A stretch of 64,000 bases of DNA from UBA6107 sp034430175. GTDB lineage: Bacteria > Chloroflexota > Anaerolineae > Anaerolineales > Anaerolineaceae. Of this stretch, positions 46,501 to 54,420 are shown piece by piece. The translations under genes and the position numbers were made by a program. Within the stretch, counting starts at the first letter, position 1, and every line of letters starts with the position of its first letter. The stretch lies in NCBI GenBank assembly GCA_034430175.1, contig DAOUFI010000004.1, forward strand, positions 1 through 64,000. Direction: 5' to 3'. Under the pieces are notes generated by a model. It was not told the origin of the DNA and made no database searches. It saw only the letters and a list, made by a program, of their open reading frames with translations.

Positions 46501-49384
46501 AATCACCCACGCCGCTGCTGCTGAATTCGCCCGTGGATGCGTTAACAAGCGCACACGGGCCACTGACGTAGGCATAAGTGACTGTACCGCCAGAGTCAGC
46601 CGTGGCTGTTACCGTAAAGTTTCCGTCCAGGTAGGTGGGTGTGGGCACTGAAGTAAAGGTGATGGTGGGGTCAGCTGCGGAAATGACAACTGTTTGTTGT
46701 TTGGTTCCGGAGGAATACGAACCGTTGGCAGCCACATTCGCCTGAACAACGCAATTCCCCGCGCCACTGCTGCTGAATTCGCCTGTGCTGGCGTTAACCA
46801 GGGCACAAGGACCGCTGATGTAGCTGTAGGTGATCGTGCCACCCGAATCCGTGGTGGCAGTCACATTAAAATTACCATCCAGGTATTTAGGTGAGGGAAC
46901 GACCGTGAAGTTGATCGTCGGCGTTAACAGATTGCCTACCGTAAGGTTGAAGGTTCCTTTAGTTACATTGAATTTCGTTCCAATTTGTGTATAGGTCGCG
47001 GTGATCGTATGAGTTCCTGTCCCAATAACAGTGGGTGTGTACGTCAGCGAACAAGAAGCTGTCCCACCAGCCCCCGCGGTTAATGTACATTGTCCCGCGG
47101 GTGAACCAGAGAAAGTTCCAGTTCCCGATGAGGAAAGCTGGATCGTGCCTGTTGGAATCGTTGAGCCGTCGCCGCTGATGGCAGTGGCGGTACAGGTCAC
47201 GGCATTACCGGTCGCGACAGAGGCCGGGGTACAAGAGACCGTAGTGGTTTCATTGATGCGGTTGTTTACGGACAGCGTGACAGTGCCATTACTGCTATCA
47301 TTAAATCCGACACCGGGGACATAGTTGGCCGTGATCGTATGGGTGAAGATATCTGAGGGTGTATAAATCACCGAACAGGTAGCCACCTGGCCCGATCCAG
47401 AAAGCGTACAAGAATCTGTAGCGCCACCGGTAAATGAACCGGAGTTTGTGTGGCTAAAACTGACTGTCCCTGTGGGTGTGGCGGACGTGCTCATGTTCCT
47501 TACCATCGCGGTACATGTCGTTGGATATCCCAGACCAGTGGTGGCTGGGGAGCAAGTAACCGAAGTCTGGGTGTTGGCATAAACCAACGTCTCGATTGCA
47601 TTATCGAGTTCGTATGTCGTGCTGGCTCCCTGGGAACAGGAATTATCTGAATAGGCAACCAGGTAAAGGTTATAAGTACCTGCCGTTGTGGGGGCCTGCA
47701 CCGTGAACGAATCGCTAAAACTCCCCGGGCCGCTGAAGTTGTCTGTATTGTTGCAACTTAGACTGCCAGCACTGGTGCTGATACGGTAACCCGTGGTCCG
47801 CCAGTTAACATTGGTATCTCCGGAAACAGAATACGTCGAAACTGTAACCAGAATCGTGAGGGTCGAACTGGTGGGAACGGTAACCTTATTCGATCCGGTC
47901 ATAACAACATCATTGATACGTACTTCCGTGATCTGACGGGCGTCGGTGAAATTACCGCTATCCACCACATTGGAAACGGAGCTGACTGTTGTGTATGTAT
48001 ATTCCCCAATCGCGCTTTCATCCATATTGAGGACGATCTGGCAACGCCAGGCCCCCTGCGCATCCACTACTGCGTCGCAAGAAGCCTTGAACCCGTTGGG
48101 ACCGGTCACTTCTACGTGGATGATTTCGCCCGGGACATAACCCGCGTTGTTCGCGTTATCTCCCCTGAAGGTGACCACGCTGCCCGGCACGTAATCATCC
48201 GCGTCGGTATAAGTGCTGTCCTCCCCCAAATCGACCGTTCCGCCGGGCTCGACCACCACACGGGCGCCGTCACCGTAAAAATCGTTATCCTGCCCTTCAG
48301 CGGAAGAATTGCTGTCGATCACAATCCCGGCTGAATTGTTGGAAAACTCATTATCTTCCGCCTTGGCATCGCTGTTCTTCAGAACCAGGCCGGCAGCTTG
48401 GGCGGTTTCGCTTGAAACAAAGTTGCTGATGGTGGAATCCAGCAATTCCACGCTGGCATTTTCCACGAGAATACCCGCCATGACGAACGGGTCAAGGCCG
48501 AAGCTGTTCTCTCCGGCGTCGATGGTGATGCCAATGATGACGACAGTCGCACCGTCTTCTGATTCGGTGCCATCAATGTAGACCATGGCCTTGATATTGT
48601 CACCACCAACCATATCTTCAACATTCACCGGGACTGAGATAGTGGTCACCCCACCCCCATCGAGCGTGACACTCTTGGTGATCTTTACCGATTCATTTGT
48701 AGTGCCGGAAAGGTAGATCGTCCCACCATCTGAACGTGAATCATTCACCGCGTCTTGCACGGGGGTTTTGGTCACATAGCAGGTAGCGGAAGCGTAACCA
48801 GCAGGCGGAATCCAGGCGTCACATTTCTTCTGGGAATCAAAGTAAGCGATCACGTGAGTGGGATCGGATGTATCGGCAAACCACGAGGAAGCTCCGCCCA
48901 GGGCTTGTTCAGTCTCCGCTTCAGCCATAGACATCGGATCACCGTTTTCATCCACCACTGTGGCGCCAGCTTCCGCGATAGCCACAACGGTGTCGGTAAG
49001 ATCAGTCATATCCTCTTCGGGAGGGACTGTTTCAGTAACATCCGTTGGCTCTTCGGTAGCTTCGTCGGTTACCTCCCCGGTAATTTCAACGGTCGGCTCA
49101 CCGGTGGGTGCCTCAGTTAGCACGGCATCCTCGGTCAACGACGGATCATCGGTCAGGGTCGGAACCTCGGTTTCAGCGGGTGCCTGCGTGGGTGGAACCT
49201 CGGTGACAACGACCTCGGTTGGAGCTTCGGTGACCACAGGGGTCTCTGTAACAACCGCGGTATCTCCGGGTTCGGGGGTATCGGTGGACAGATCCTGGGC
49301 AAAGGCCAGATCTGGTTTGGTCAGACTCAACGCAAAGAGAATGATGAACGCGAATTGGCAAAATTTATTCAAACGAGAGCTCAT
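43550..49384 (-). CDS. giant secreted repeat protein (beta-helix, Ig-like, MBG-like and TSP3 parts)
   Basis: The start at MSSRLNKF is supported by AGGAGA upstream. The 1,944-residue protein has a signal peptide, a Thr/Glu/Val-rich stalk (to about 150), a right-handed beta-helix-like region with CSW-type repeats (about 200-400), two Ig-like-3 domains, nine repeats of about 84 residues, two MBG-type domains (SKVYGEADPTLLYTY; SKVWGQADPVFTY), a thrombospondin type 3 calcium segment (DGDGDSYGDNTDNCP; DFDHDGIGDLCDP) and a unique C-terminus ending FSGMFIVVAK. No LPXTG or other sorting signal is seen. It is probably an extracellular adhesin or surface-layer-like protein. Confidence 0.92.
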   Translation of the reverse strand: MSSRLNKFCQFAFIILFALSLTKPDLAFAQDLSTDTPEPGDTAVVTETPVVTEAPTEVVVTEVPPTQAPAETEVPTLTDDPSLTEDAVLTEAPTGEPTVEITGEVTDEATEEPTDVTETVPPEEDMTDLTDTVVAIAEAGATVVDENGDPMSMAEAETEQALGGASSWFADTSDPTHVIAYFDSQKKCDAWIPPAGYASATCYVTKTPVQDAVNDSRSDGGTIYLSGTTNESVKITKSVTLDGGGVTTISVPVNVEDMVGGDNIKAMVYIDGTESEDGATVVIIGITIDAGENSFGLDPFVMAGILVENASVELLDSTISNFVSSETAQAAGLVLKNSDAKAEDNEFSNNSAGIVIDSNSSAEGQDNDFYGDGARVVVEPGGTVDLGEDSTYTDADDYVPGSVVTFRGDNANNAGYVPGEIIHVEVTGPNGFKASCDAVVDAQGAWRCQIVLNMDESAIGEYTYTTVSSVSNVVDSGNFTDARQITEVRINDVVMTGSNKVTVPTSSTLTILVTVSTYSVSGDTNVNWRTTGYRISTSAGSLSCNNTDNFSGPGSFSDSFTVQAPTTAGTYNLYLVAYSDNSCSQGASTTYELDNAIETLVYANTQTSVTCSPATTGLGYPTTCTAMVRNMSTSATPTGTVSFSHTNSGSFTGGATDSCTLSGSGQVATCSVIYTPSDIFTHTITANYVPGVGFNDSSNGTVTLSVNNRINETTTVSCTPASVATGNAVTCTATAISGDGSTIPTGTIQLSSSGTGTFSGSPAGQCTLTAGAGGTASCSLTYTPTVIGTGTHTITATYTQIGTKFNVTKGTFNLTVGNLLTPTINFTVVPSPKYLDGNFNVTATTDSGGTITYSYISGPCALVNASTGEFSSSGAGNCVVQANVAANGSYSSGTKQQTVVISAADPTITFTSVPTPTYLDGNFTVTATADSGGTVTYAYVSGPCALVNASTGEFSSSGVGDCVVQADAAASGDYGAGSKQQSITISVADPTITFTSVPSPKYLGGNFTVVASADSGGTITYSYVSGPCALVNASTGEFSSSGAGTCVVQADAAANGNFGAGSKQQSINISVADPTITFTSVPTPTYLGGNFTVVASADSGGTITYSYVSGPCALVNGTTGEFSSSGAGTCVVQADVAANGNYGVGSQTQEVEIGRATGTISFNTPPTPEYADGSFSVSAITNSDDAIAYSYVSGPCSLTDAAAGTFDILGAGNCVVKAEVEQTVNFTAANDSVTVVISKSAATVTFGAAPTPTYLGGNFFASASSDSEAAITYEVVSGPCSLVNGSTGEFASTGAGNCVVKATAAETDDYLSASQTQSITIAKADASVTFAAAPTPTYLGGNFFASADATSDGEISYDVVSGPCSLVDGATGEFASTGAGDCVVSATAAETDDYNSASETQTISIAKATPTVDFGAAPAPTYLGGNFFVSASATSGAAITYSYVSGPCILVNGSTGEFASTGAGECVVQATAAETTNFESADNTQSIAIAPADPTITFDPAPSAVYGANFTVSATTNSTSDLAYRKISGPCTQVSGGTFSPTGIGDCVIEAYTNAVTNFNAGTKQITVTIAPKPITVTITPGQSKVYGEADPTLLYTYSPELVYGDSFTGSLARTGGEDVASYAINQGTLDAGENYDITFEGADFSITVRPITVTINAASKVWGQADPVFTYSITSGSLVEGDSFSGSLTRVPGEDLGTYNITRGTLALSANYDLTVVEGILTIVALPYKDGDGDSYGDNTDNCPAVYNPDQGDFDHDGIGDLCDPTPYGPVNALIVPITGSEPVDLSCDAATIIRMPSGNFITAPAALCEMQGILTQEFEESLPAALPEGTFVDAFSFNMLIGDVLVTNLPTDTHLKYDFNIPANLLDKNFVVYYWDASAKEGTGDWVALPGYSEKDGKPVISQLYPDKPEDARTIFSGVRLVNEHYIEFEINFSGMFIVVAK
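44672..46935 (-). repeat. nine in-frame 252-bp coding repeats
   Basis: Each unit encodes about 84 residues with the core TPTYLGGNFTV, then SYVSGPCALVN, then TGEFSSSGAGNCVVQA. Units 1-4 are very alike, 6-8 form a second subgroup, and 5 and 9 are diverged. The two Cys in each unit are invariant, which points to one disulfide per domain. Confidence 0.9.
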
Positions 49385-49471
49385 ATCTGATCTCCTTTTT
49401 CTCCAGCCCATGCTTGATTAAGATTTCAAGCGTTTTGATACAGAAAAACGAAAAAATCCACCATTAAAAGA

Positions 49472-49498
49472 CGAAAACCGACCTTCAGGCCGGTTTCG
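49472..49498 (-). terminator. terminator of dut
   Basis: The stem CGAAA.CCGACC / GGCCGG.TTTCG is followed on the minus strand by TCTTTT. It lies in the 305-bp gap between dut and the giant gene; the rest of that gap is AT-rich and featureless apart from the latter's promoter region. Confidence 0.65.
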
Positions 49499-49689
49499 CA
49501 ATTGGCTCGTTCAAGATCGTCTCCTCGCGGAGTATGCGACCAAATCAAATCTTGAAGTCTTTGCCGCCTTAACAAATAATATTCATAATTTCTGGATTTT
49601 CAACGACTATTTTAGCATTAATCGTAGAAATTGGAGTAAAGATGATATAAATTTATTAGCTGCCAATTCCCGTAATTATGGCGCAAAAA

Positions 49690-50109
49690 TCATGATTTTA
49701 TATGAATTCCACCCGTTGCACCACGCGCGCTGATCTCAGCATGGATCTCCCCGGAACCAACCTCTACCACCGGGTCGGAGATCACCGGCAGATGGACGAG
49801 CTGGGCGATGGCTTCCCCGGCGGCAATGCGCAAACGCCGCCACGAATAGTTCACCACCTTGATGAGGATCTCGCCCTGGTAGCCCGCGTCGATCACACCC
49901 GAGCCGGTGAGGTGGTTGTTGCGTCCCTTGGGTTTGACGAGCAAAAAGGTGTCAGCAGGGATATCGAAGGTGACGCCGGTGCGCAGCACTTTGTGGCTGA
50001 ACGGCGGAATGGTACACGCTTCAAGCGCGTAGACGTCGATGCCGGCGTCCTGCGGATGTTTGCGGCTGGGGGTCACAGCACGGGGGTCAAGTTTGGCGAA
50101 TTGAAGCAT
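49690..50109 (-). CDS. dut: dUTP diphosphatase (dUTPase)
   Basis: The 139-residue protein has dUTPase motif 1 (AGIDVYALE), a motif 2 position reading KPKGRNNHLTG (less usual than RSS), motif 3 (GVIDAGYQGEI), and a short C-terminal RGATGG in place of the usual RGxxGFGSTG. It would hydrolyse dUTP to dUMP and so keep uracil out of DNA. The odd motif 2 and 5 leave some room for a related dCTP deaminase-like or all-beta NTPase role. Confidence 0.82.
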   Translation of the reverse strand: MLQFAKLDPRAVTPSRKHPQDAGIDVYALEACTIPPFSHKVLRTGVTFDIPADTFLLVKPKGRNNHLTGSGVIDAGYQGEILIKVVNYSWRRLRIAAGEAIAQLVHLPVISDPVVEVGSGEIHAEISARGATGGIHIKS

Positions 50110-50129
50110 GGTTGAATTCCTTTTATCAA

Positions 50130-51029
50130 TTATTTAAAAAGCGACAGTTCAGAAGGCAGTGCTTCATCCCGCACCCAGGCCTTGACCGTGGCGGCGAAGA
50201 GATTCGGATCGGTCAGCGCCCAATTGTGCTCTTTGGCCAGAGTCGACCCCCTGCCGAACGAGACAGTCACGCCGTACGCCCGCGGCAGCACCGCCAGCAG
50301 GTCGCGAGCCGACTCATGCATCTGGCGGTATTCGAGCGCGCCGGTGGCCACCAACACCGGTAAGTTGGCCTTTTCGAGGCCGGCGGGCATTCGGTAATGC
50401 ATCGCTTCGACCATCAGATTCACAAATCCAGATTCGGTCATCTCTTGAAAAGACCGTTTGAAATCGGCAAAATATTCCTCGCCGATGCCTGCCGAGTATT
50501 TCATGTTCAATCGGATCCAACCCTCGTTGTTTTTCAAGGGCGCCATGAACCAGCGGTACATCCAGCGGAACATGCCGCGCGTAAACATCCAGCCGCCGGG
50601 CAGCGGGCGCAGGATGGCGCTGCTGACCACGGCGTGATCGAGCACGTCGGGATGGCGCGCCAGCAGTTCCACCGTCACCTGCGCGCCTTCAGAGAGACCA
50701 ACGACGGATGCCTTGCCGCCGGGCGCAAGGGCGTGGATCAGGTCGGATACCAGATCCGCGGCGAGGGCATGCGTGAAGGGAGCCGTGCCCAGGCTCCCGC
50801 CCTGCTCCGGCAAGTCGGGGATGAGCAGATGAAAATCAGCAGCCAGGATCTCGGCCACCGGACGCCACATCCAGCCGGAAACCCCTCCTCCGTGCAGCAG
50901 CACGATGGTGGATTTATTGCCTGCGCCAAGTTCCTGAAAAGTGAGTTCGGTCAAGGGAGATTCTCGCAATATTGTAATGGTATTCGCTCCAAATTGTACA
51001 CCCGCTACAAACCGGATTATCATGCCCAA
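50130..51029 (-). CDS. alpha/beta hydrolase
   Basis: The 299-residue protein has the oxyanion-loop motif LLHGGGVSGWMWRP, the nucleophile elbow VVGLSEGAQ, and a late catalytic His likely in KEHNWALTDP. It is a typical cytosolic alpha/beta hydrolase of unknown substrate. The start is uncertain: the first 25 residues look unlike the family, and initiation could occur closer to LTELTFQELG. It follows the direction of dut with 20 bp between them (this gene upstream). Confidence 0.82.
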   Translation of the reverse strand: MGMIIRFVAGVQFGANTITILRESPLTELTFQELGAGNKSTIVLLHGGGVSGWMWRPVAEILAADFHLLIPDLPEQGGSLGTAPFTHALAADLVSDLIHALAPGGKASVVGLSEGAQVTVELLARHPDVLDHAVVSSAILRPLPGGWMFTRGMFRWMYRWFMAPLKNNEGWIRLNMKYSAGIGEEYFADFKRSFQEMTESGFVNLMVEAMHYRMPAGLEKANLPVLVATGALEYRQMHESARDLLAVLPRAYGVTVSFGRGSTLAKEHNWALTDPNLFAATVKAWVRDEALPSELSLFK

Positions 51030-51147
51030 TTGAAAGAACAGAAGGATATTTAATTTCTTCTTGAACGAGCGTTCGGCGGGAAACTGAAAAAATGATTACT
51101 AATTAGTTGTACTTCACATCTCAGGAGGGAAAACATGCGTCCATGTC

Positions 51148-51176
51148 TTGACATATATACGCCATTGGCATATAGC
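51148..51176 (+). promoter_or_regulatory. promoter and operator of the toxin-antitoxin pair
   Basis: TTGACA (51148-51153) and TATAGC (51171-51176) are 17 bases apart, a near-ideal sigma-70 promoter. Within the spacer and -10 lies a 17-bp palindrome with one mismatch, ATACGCCATTGGCATAT (51157-51173), a fitting site for antitoxin autorepression. Confidence 0.65.
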
Positions 51177-51202
51177 AAGATTCAATTGCCTAGAGGTGAA
51201 TT

Positions 51203-51526
51203 ATGGAGAGCATAGAAACTTCCATCTTCACCCGGCATGTACAAGCGTTATTGACCGATGATGAATTTCGGCTGTTGCCGATCGAACTTTTGCTCCATCC
51301 TGAAAGCGGCGATGTGATCCCACACAGCGGAGGCTTACGCAAGAAAAGATGGTTGCTGAGTGGAAAAGGAAAACGAGGTGGTACAAGGGTCATCTACTAT
51401 TGGGCAACAGCCAAAGGACAGATCATAATGTTGATGATCTATGCCAAGAATGAAATGGATGACCTGAGCTCAGAACAATTAAAAGTATTGGCGAAGGTCG
51501 TCAAGGAGGAGTACCATGAAAGATGA
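51203..51526 (+). CDS. RelE/HigB-like toxin of a type II toxin-antitoxin system
   Basis: The 107-residue protein matches the RelE-type toxin group PF06296: FTRHVQALLTDDEFRLLPIE, then GDVIPHSGGLRKKRW, KGKRGGTRVIYYW and IIMLMIYAKNEMDDLSSEQ. Such toxins cut mRNA, often on the ribosome. The toxin gene comes first and overlaps the antitoxin gene by 11 bp, the order seen in higBA. Confidence 0.9.
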   Translation: MESIETSIFTRHVQALLTDDEFRLLPIELLLHPESGDVIPHSGGLRKKRWLLSGKGKRGGTRVIYYWATAKGQIIMLMIYAKNEMDDLSSEQLKVLAKVVKEEYHER

Positions 51527-51803
51527 ACTATTCACTGAATTAATGGAGAGCGTCAAGGAAGGAGCCAGAATCCTGAATGGTGAGACCGCTCCCTCCAGGA
51601 CTTTTGTTTTTTCACCCAAATCGATCAAGGAGATCCGTCAATCGTATCACCTCACCCAGGCAGAATTCGCTCAACTGCTTGACGTCAGCCTGCGCACCTA
51701 TCAGAACTGGGAACAGGGTCGGCGCGAGCCCGAGGGTCCGGCCAAGGTGTTGTTGAAAGAAGCTGCAGCGCATCCGGAAGTGATCTTGGATACGGTCAAG
51801 TAA
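51516..51803 (+). CDS. HTH antitoxin, HigA/XRE type
   Basis: The 95-residue protein has a helix-turn-helix of the Cro/XRE type (LTQAEFAQLLDVSLRTYQNW) in its C-terminal half, followed by EQGRREPEGPAKVLL, typical of HigA/MqsA antitoxins. It would neutralise the upstream toxin and repress the shared promoter. A GGAGG lies five bases before the ATG, inside the toxin gene. Confidence 0.9.
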   Translation: MKDELFTELMESVKEGARILNGETAPSRTFVFSPKSIKEIRQSYHLTQAEFAQLLDVSLRTYQNWEQGRREPEGPAKVLLKEAAAHPEVILDTVK

Positions 51804-51833
51804 GGAGCGGTGATAGAAAGCGTTTACGTTCCA

Positions 51834-51950
51834 TTTTTGGGGATTGCACACACCTGCACTTGCCACGATTGGGGATTGCTTCACTTGATATGTTAATGAG
51901 AACGGTTCGTGCAAGGATTACGCTCGCAATGACAGCTCGCAACGACAATA
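51834..51950. repeat. GGGGATTGC/GCAATGACA dispersed repeat, copy A
   Basis: Contains TTGGGGATTGCTTCACTT and further on CTCGCAATGACAG, which pair in opposite senses (GATTGC / GCAATG-type ends). The same phrases recur at 52606, 54340, 56055-56352 and 56697-57025. Confidence 0.7.
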
Positions 51951-51957
51951 ATGGATG

Positions 51958-51963
51958 TACAAT
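51958..51963 (+). promoter_or_regulatory. -10 box of a leaderless TetR gene
   Basis: TACAAT lies six bases ahead of the ATG at 51970, and no ribosome binding site is visible. Confidence 0.45.
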
Positions 51964-51969
51964 AAATCC

Positions 51970-52578
51970 ATGAACGAGCGTTCGGATGGCAAACGACCCA
52001 ACCCGGTCCATTCGCGGCAGGAGATCATCGCCGCGTCGCACCGGCTGTTCCTGGAACAGGGCTTTCATGGCACCACCATGCGCCAGATCGCGAAAGAAGC
52101 GGGGTTGGCGCTGGGGTCGCTCTACACCCACTTCCCCGGCAAGGACGAACTCTTCCAGGCTGTGTTCGACGCCTACAACCCCTACCTGCTCCTGCTGCTG
52201 GCGCTCGAGAACTCGCAAGGTGCCACTGCCGAAGACCTGGTGCGTACCGCCGCGCGGCGCATGGTCAATGCCCTCTCAGCCCGCCCGGACCTGATCAAGC
52301 TGGTGTTCATCGACGTGGTCGAGTTCCAGGGACGCCACCTGCGTGCCAATTACGCGGACGTGGCTCCCCGTCTGGAGCGTTTTGCTATGCGCATTAAGCG
52401 CGATGGCAGCGAGGTGCGCGATCTTTCCGCCGACAGCCTGCTGCGCGCGTTCTTTGGCCTCTTCTATTCCTTCCACACCACTGAGATGCTGCTCGGACGC
52501 ACTCCCGACCCCTCCACCCTCCCCGCCGACCTGCAGGACCAGATCGAGATCTACCTGCATGGTGTGTTGAAGGGATGA
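51970..52578 (+). CDS. TetR/AcrR-family transcriptional regulator
   Basis: The start at MNERSDGK is chosen; another ATG lies five codons upstream. The 202-residue protein has the TetR DNA-binding start (RQEIIAASHRLFLEQGFHGT, then TMRQIAKEAGLALGSLYTHF) and a helical ligand-binding domain. It would repress target genes until a small molecule binds. The next gene converges on it, so its target is not evident and may be itself or a distant efflux or lipid gene. Confidence 0.92.
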   Translation: MNERSDGKRPNPVHSRQEIIAASHRLFLEQGFHGTTMRQIAKEAGLALGSLYTHFPGKDELFQAVFDAYNPYLLLLLALENSQGATAEDLVRTAARRMVNALSARPDLIKLVFIDVVEFQGRHLRANYADVAPRLERFAMRIKRDGSEVRDLSADSLLRAFFGLFYSFHTTEMLLGRTPDPSTLPADLQDQIEIYLHGVLKG

Positions 52579-52605
52579 GGATGGTGTTTTAGAAGCTATT
52601 AATTT

Positions 52606-52674
52606 TGGGGATTGCTTCGCTAAGTGAATTGGGGATTGCCTCGTCGCAAAGAACGTTCCTCGCAATGACATCAT
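52606..52674. repeat. GGGGATTGC/GCAATGACA dispersed repeat, copy B
   Basis: GGGGATTGCTTCGCTAAG and GGGGATTGCCTCGTCGC are followed by CCTCGCAATGACAT. Confidence 0.7.
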
Positions 52675-52685
52675 AAGGATAAAAA

Positions 52686-52712
52686 AGACACACCTGGATT
52701 TCAGGTGTGTCT
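52686..52712 (-). terminator. terminator of the two-repeat FN3-like lipoprotein gene
   Basis: An 11-bp perfect stem, AGACACACCTG / CAGGTGTGTCT, is followed on the minus strand by TTTTT. Confidence 0.88.
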
Positions 52713-52739
52713 TCATTTTGGTTCAGGATCGCCGCTCGA

Positions 52740-53630
52740 TCAATAGTGTTTACCGGGGGTTGGTGTGGCAGCGGTGAATTTGTATACGTATGCCGGCGAG
52801 TTCATGTCACATGAAGTTCCGGTCCAGCGACAAACCACGAAGGTGTAGGTTTTGCCATTGGTTCCATAAACCGTGGCGGAACGCGCGGTACTGCTCGCGA
52901 CCTTATAGTAGGGATAATCACCGTAGTAGGGCACCGTGCTCCCAGCCGCGTAAAGCACCAGGAAGCCGTTCGGGAAGTTGCCATAAGCCTGCCATCGGAT
53001 GGTCGCTGTCCCGGATCCAGCATAGGTGATACTGGTGATCTTGATATAGGGTGCACCAGAATATACAGTGGCTGTCGGGTATATCGGTGGTGGTGGGTAA
53101 TAGAACGCTGTCGCCGTAGGCGCCATGGTCAGGGTCACGGTGGGGGTCGGTTTAGCGAACTTGATCGTGCCTACGTTGCTATAGATATCACAGGAATTAT
53201 TGACGTAGCGGCAGATGCGCACGTAGTATTTTTTACTGATATCACCCTGGATCTGGGCGGAGCGTTTGTTGGGATCGCTGATGTAGATCGAGGGATCCTG
53301 CGGGAAGGTTGGTGTCTTGTTCGAGTCGGACCAGACCAGTTCGAACCCAGCTGGGAAATCACCCACCGATTCCCAGTAGATGGTCGCCAATCCTCCACCG
53401 TTATCAACAACACCGGTGATGGTGATGGAGGCAGCCGCGTTGGTTGCCGCTGCGTTTGTAGCCGCTGTATCAGGGGTTGCAGTAATGTAGATTACCTGTT
53501 GCTGTTGCGTGGCAGGTAACGGGGTAGCAGTAACAACCAGAATTTGCGGTGCGGTGTTTCCCCCGGTAGCCTGACATGCCGTCAGGATCATTACACCGGC
53601 CAGAAGAGCGATCAAGATTCGTTTTGTCAT
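52740..53630 (-). CDS. lipoprotein with two FN3-like repeats carrying paired cysteines
   Basis: The start at MTKRILIALLAG is supported by GGAGG four bases upstream and a lipoprotein signal ending MILTAC. The 296-residue protein has a linker with VVTATPLPATQQQ and VIYITATPDTAA, then two domains paralogous to those at 41741: the first has KYYVRICR ... CDIYS, the second YTFVVCRWTGTSCDMNSP. A Pro/Tyr-rich segment (AFYYPPPPIYPTA) joins them. It is probably surface-anchored. Function unknown. Confidence 0.85.
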   Translation of the reverse strand: MTKRILIALLAGVMILTACQATGGNTAPQILVVTATPLPATQQQQVIYITATPDTAATNAAATNAAASITITGVVDNGGGLATIYWESVGDFPAGFELVWSDSNKTPTFPQDPSIYISDPNKRSAQIQGDISKKYYVRICRYVNNSCDIYSNVGTIKFAKPTPTVTLTMAPTATAFYYPPPPIYPTATVYSGAPYIKITSITYAGSGTATIRWQAYGNFPNGFLVLYAAGSTVPYYGDYPYYKVASSTARSATVYGTNGKTYTFVVCRWTGTSCDMNSPAYVYKFTAATPTPGKHY

Positions 53631-53855
53631 GTTTCCTCCACATTTCAAACCATAATACAAGTATAGATGGTGAATTCAAAAAATGGAAGTACCTTCATAA
53701 ACCTGCACAGAAAAGCCATAAGTCAAGAAAAGTCAAGCTTTTAAGGTTTTACCACGTTTTTTCGATAATGTATCCACGATTTCTAATGCATTTCAGAGAA
53801 GTTTCCGTTACTATAATAATGCAGGTAACCACAATTATTGAGGAGGTAGATACAC

Positions 53856-54251
53856 ATGGATAAGACGGCGAATGACTTCTCAAGGTTCCAACCAGGAAAA
53901 TATATTAATATCGAAACTTACCGTCGCTCGGGGGAAGGTGTTCGCACCCCGGTGTGGTTCGTTGAATCCGGCGGTGCGCTGTTCATCCTCACCCGCGGTG
54001 ACTCGGGCAAAGTGAAACGCCTGCGGCATAACAAAGCTGTTCAGGTGGCAATGTGCAAGATGGATGGGACAGTGATCAGTGACTGGGAACCCGGCGAGGC
54101 CTCGTTCGTAGAAACAGAAGATGCCGTTAAGAACATAAAATCGCTTTTCGATGACAAATACGGCGCCGTTTCGCGCCTGACCAATATTTTTTCCAGAATG
54201 CAGAGGAAGAAACGGGTATTCATAAAAGTAGTGCCGAAAGAAAAGGGATAA
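53856..54251 (+). CDS. PPOX-class flavin/F420-dependent oxidoreductase
   Basis: The 131-residue protein has the split-barrel signatures of the pyridoxamine-phosphate-oxidase superfamily: KYINIETYRRSGEGVRTPVW, then ALFILTRGDSGKVKRLRHN, and VQVAMCKMDG. Members of this size bind FMN, F420 or heme-like cofactors. The substrate is unknown. GAGGAGG lies nine bases before the ATG. Confidence 0.88.
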   Translation: MDKTANDFSRFQPGKYINIETYRRSGEGVRTPVWFVESGGALFILTRGDSGKVKRLRHNKAVQVAMCKMDGTVISDWEPGEASFVETEDAVKNIKSLFDDKYGAVSRLTNIFSRMQRKKRVFIKVVPKEKG

Positions 54252-54339
54252 CAGGAAGAGTTTAGTGTTTGCGTAACATATGAAGTGAATAATTGAAAAA
54301 CTTTGACCAGATGAGCAATCCCCCAATCACAACCGAAAA

Positions 54340-54416
54340 GTGATTTGGGGATTGCTTTGCTATTTGACAGATCAAATGAAATTGACTTCATGTTCCAAGT
54401 TCGCAATGACAATTTG
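54340..54416. repeat. GGGGATTGC/GCAATGACA dispersed repeat, copy C
   Basis: It starts TTTGGGGATTGCTTTGC and ends TTCGCAATGACAA, directly beside the 25-bp tandem repeats. Confidence 0.65.
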
Positions 54417-54420
54417 GAAT

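Noticed and set aside
44672..46935. CRISPR-like array suggested by regular repeats
   Set aside because: The 252-bp period is in frame and encodes repeated protein domains; there are no short identical repeats with unique spacers.
46942..49384. Long plus-strand open frames within the giant gene
   Set aside because: They are antisense shadows of Thr/Ser/Gly-rich repeats; the minus-strand frame has the signal peptide, ribosome binding site and domain structure.
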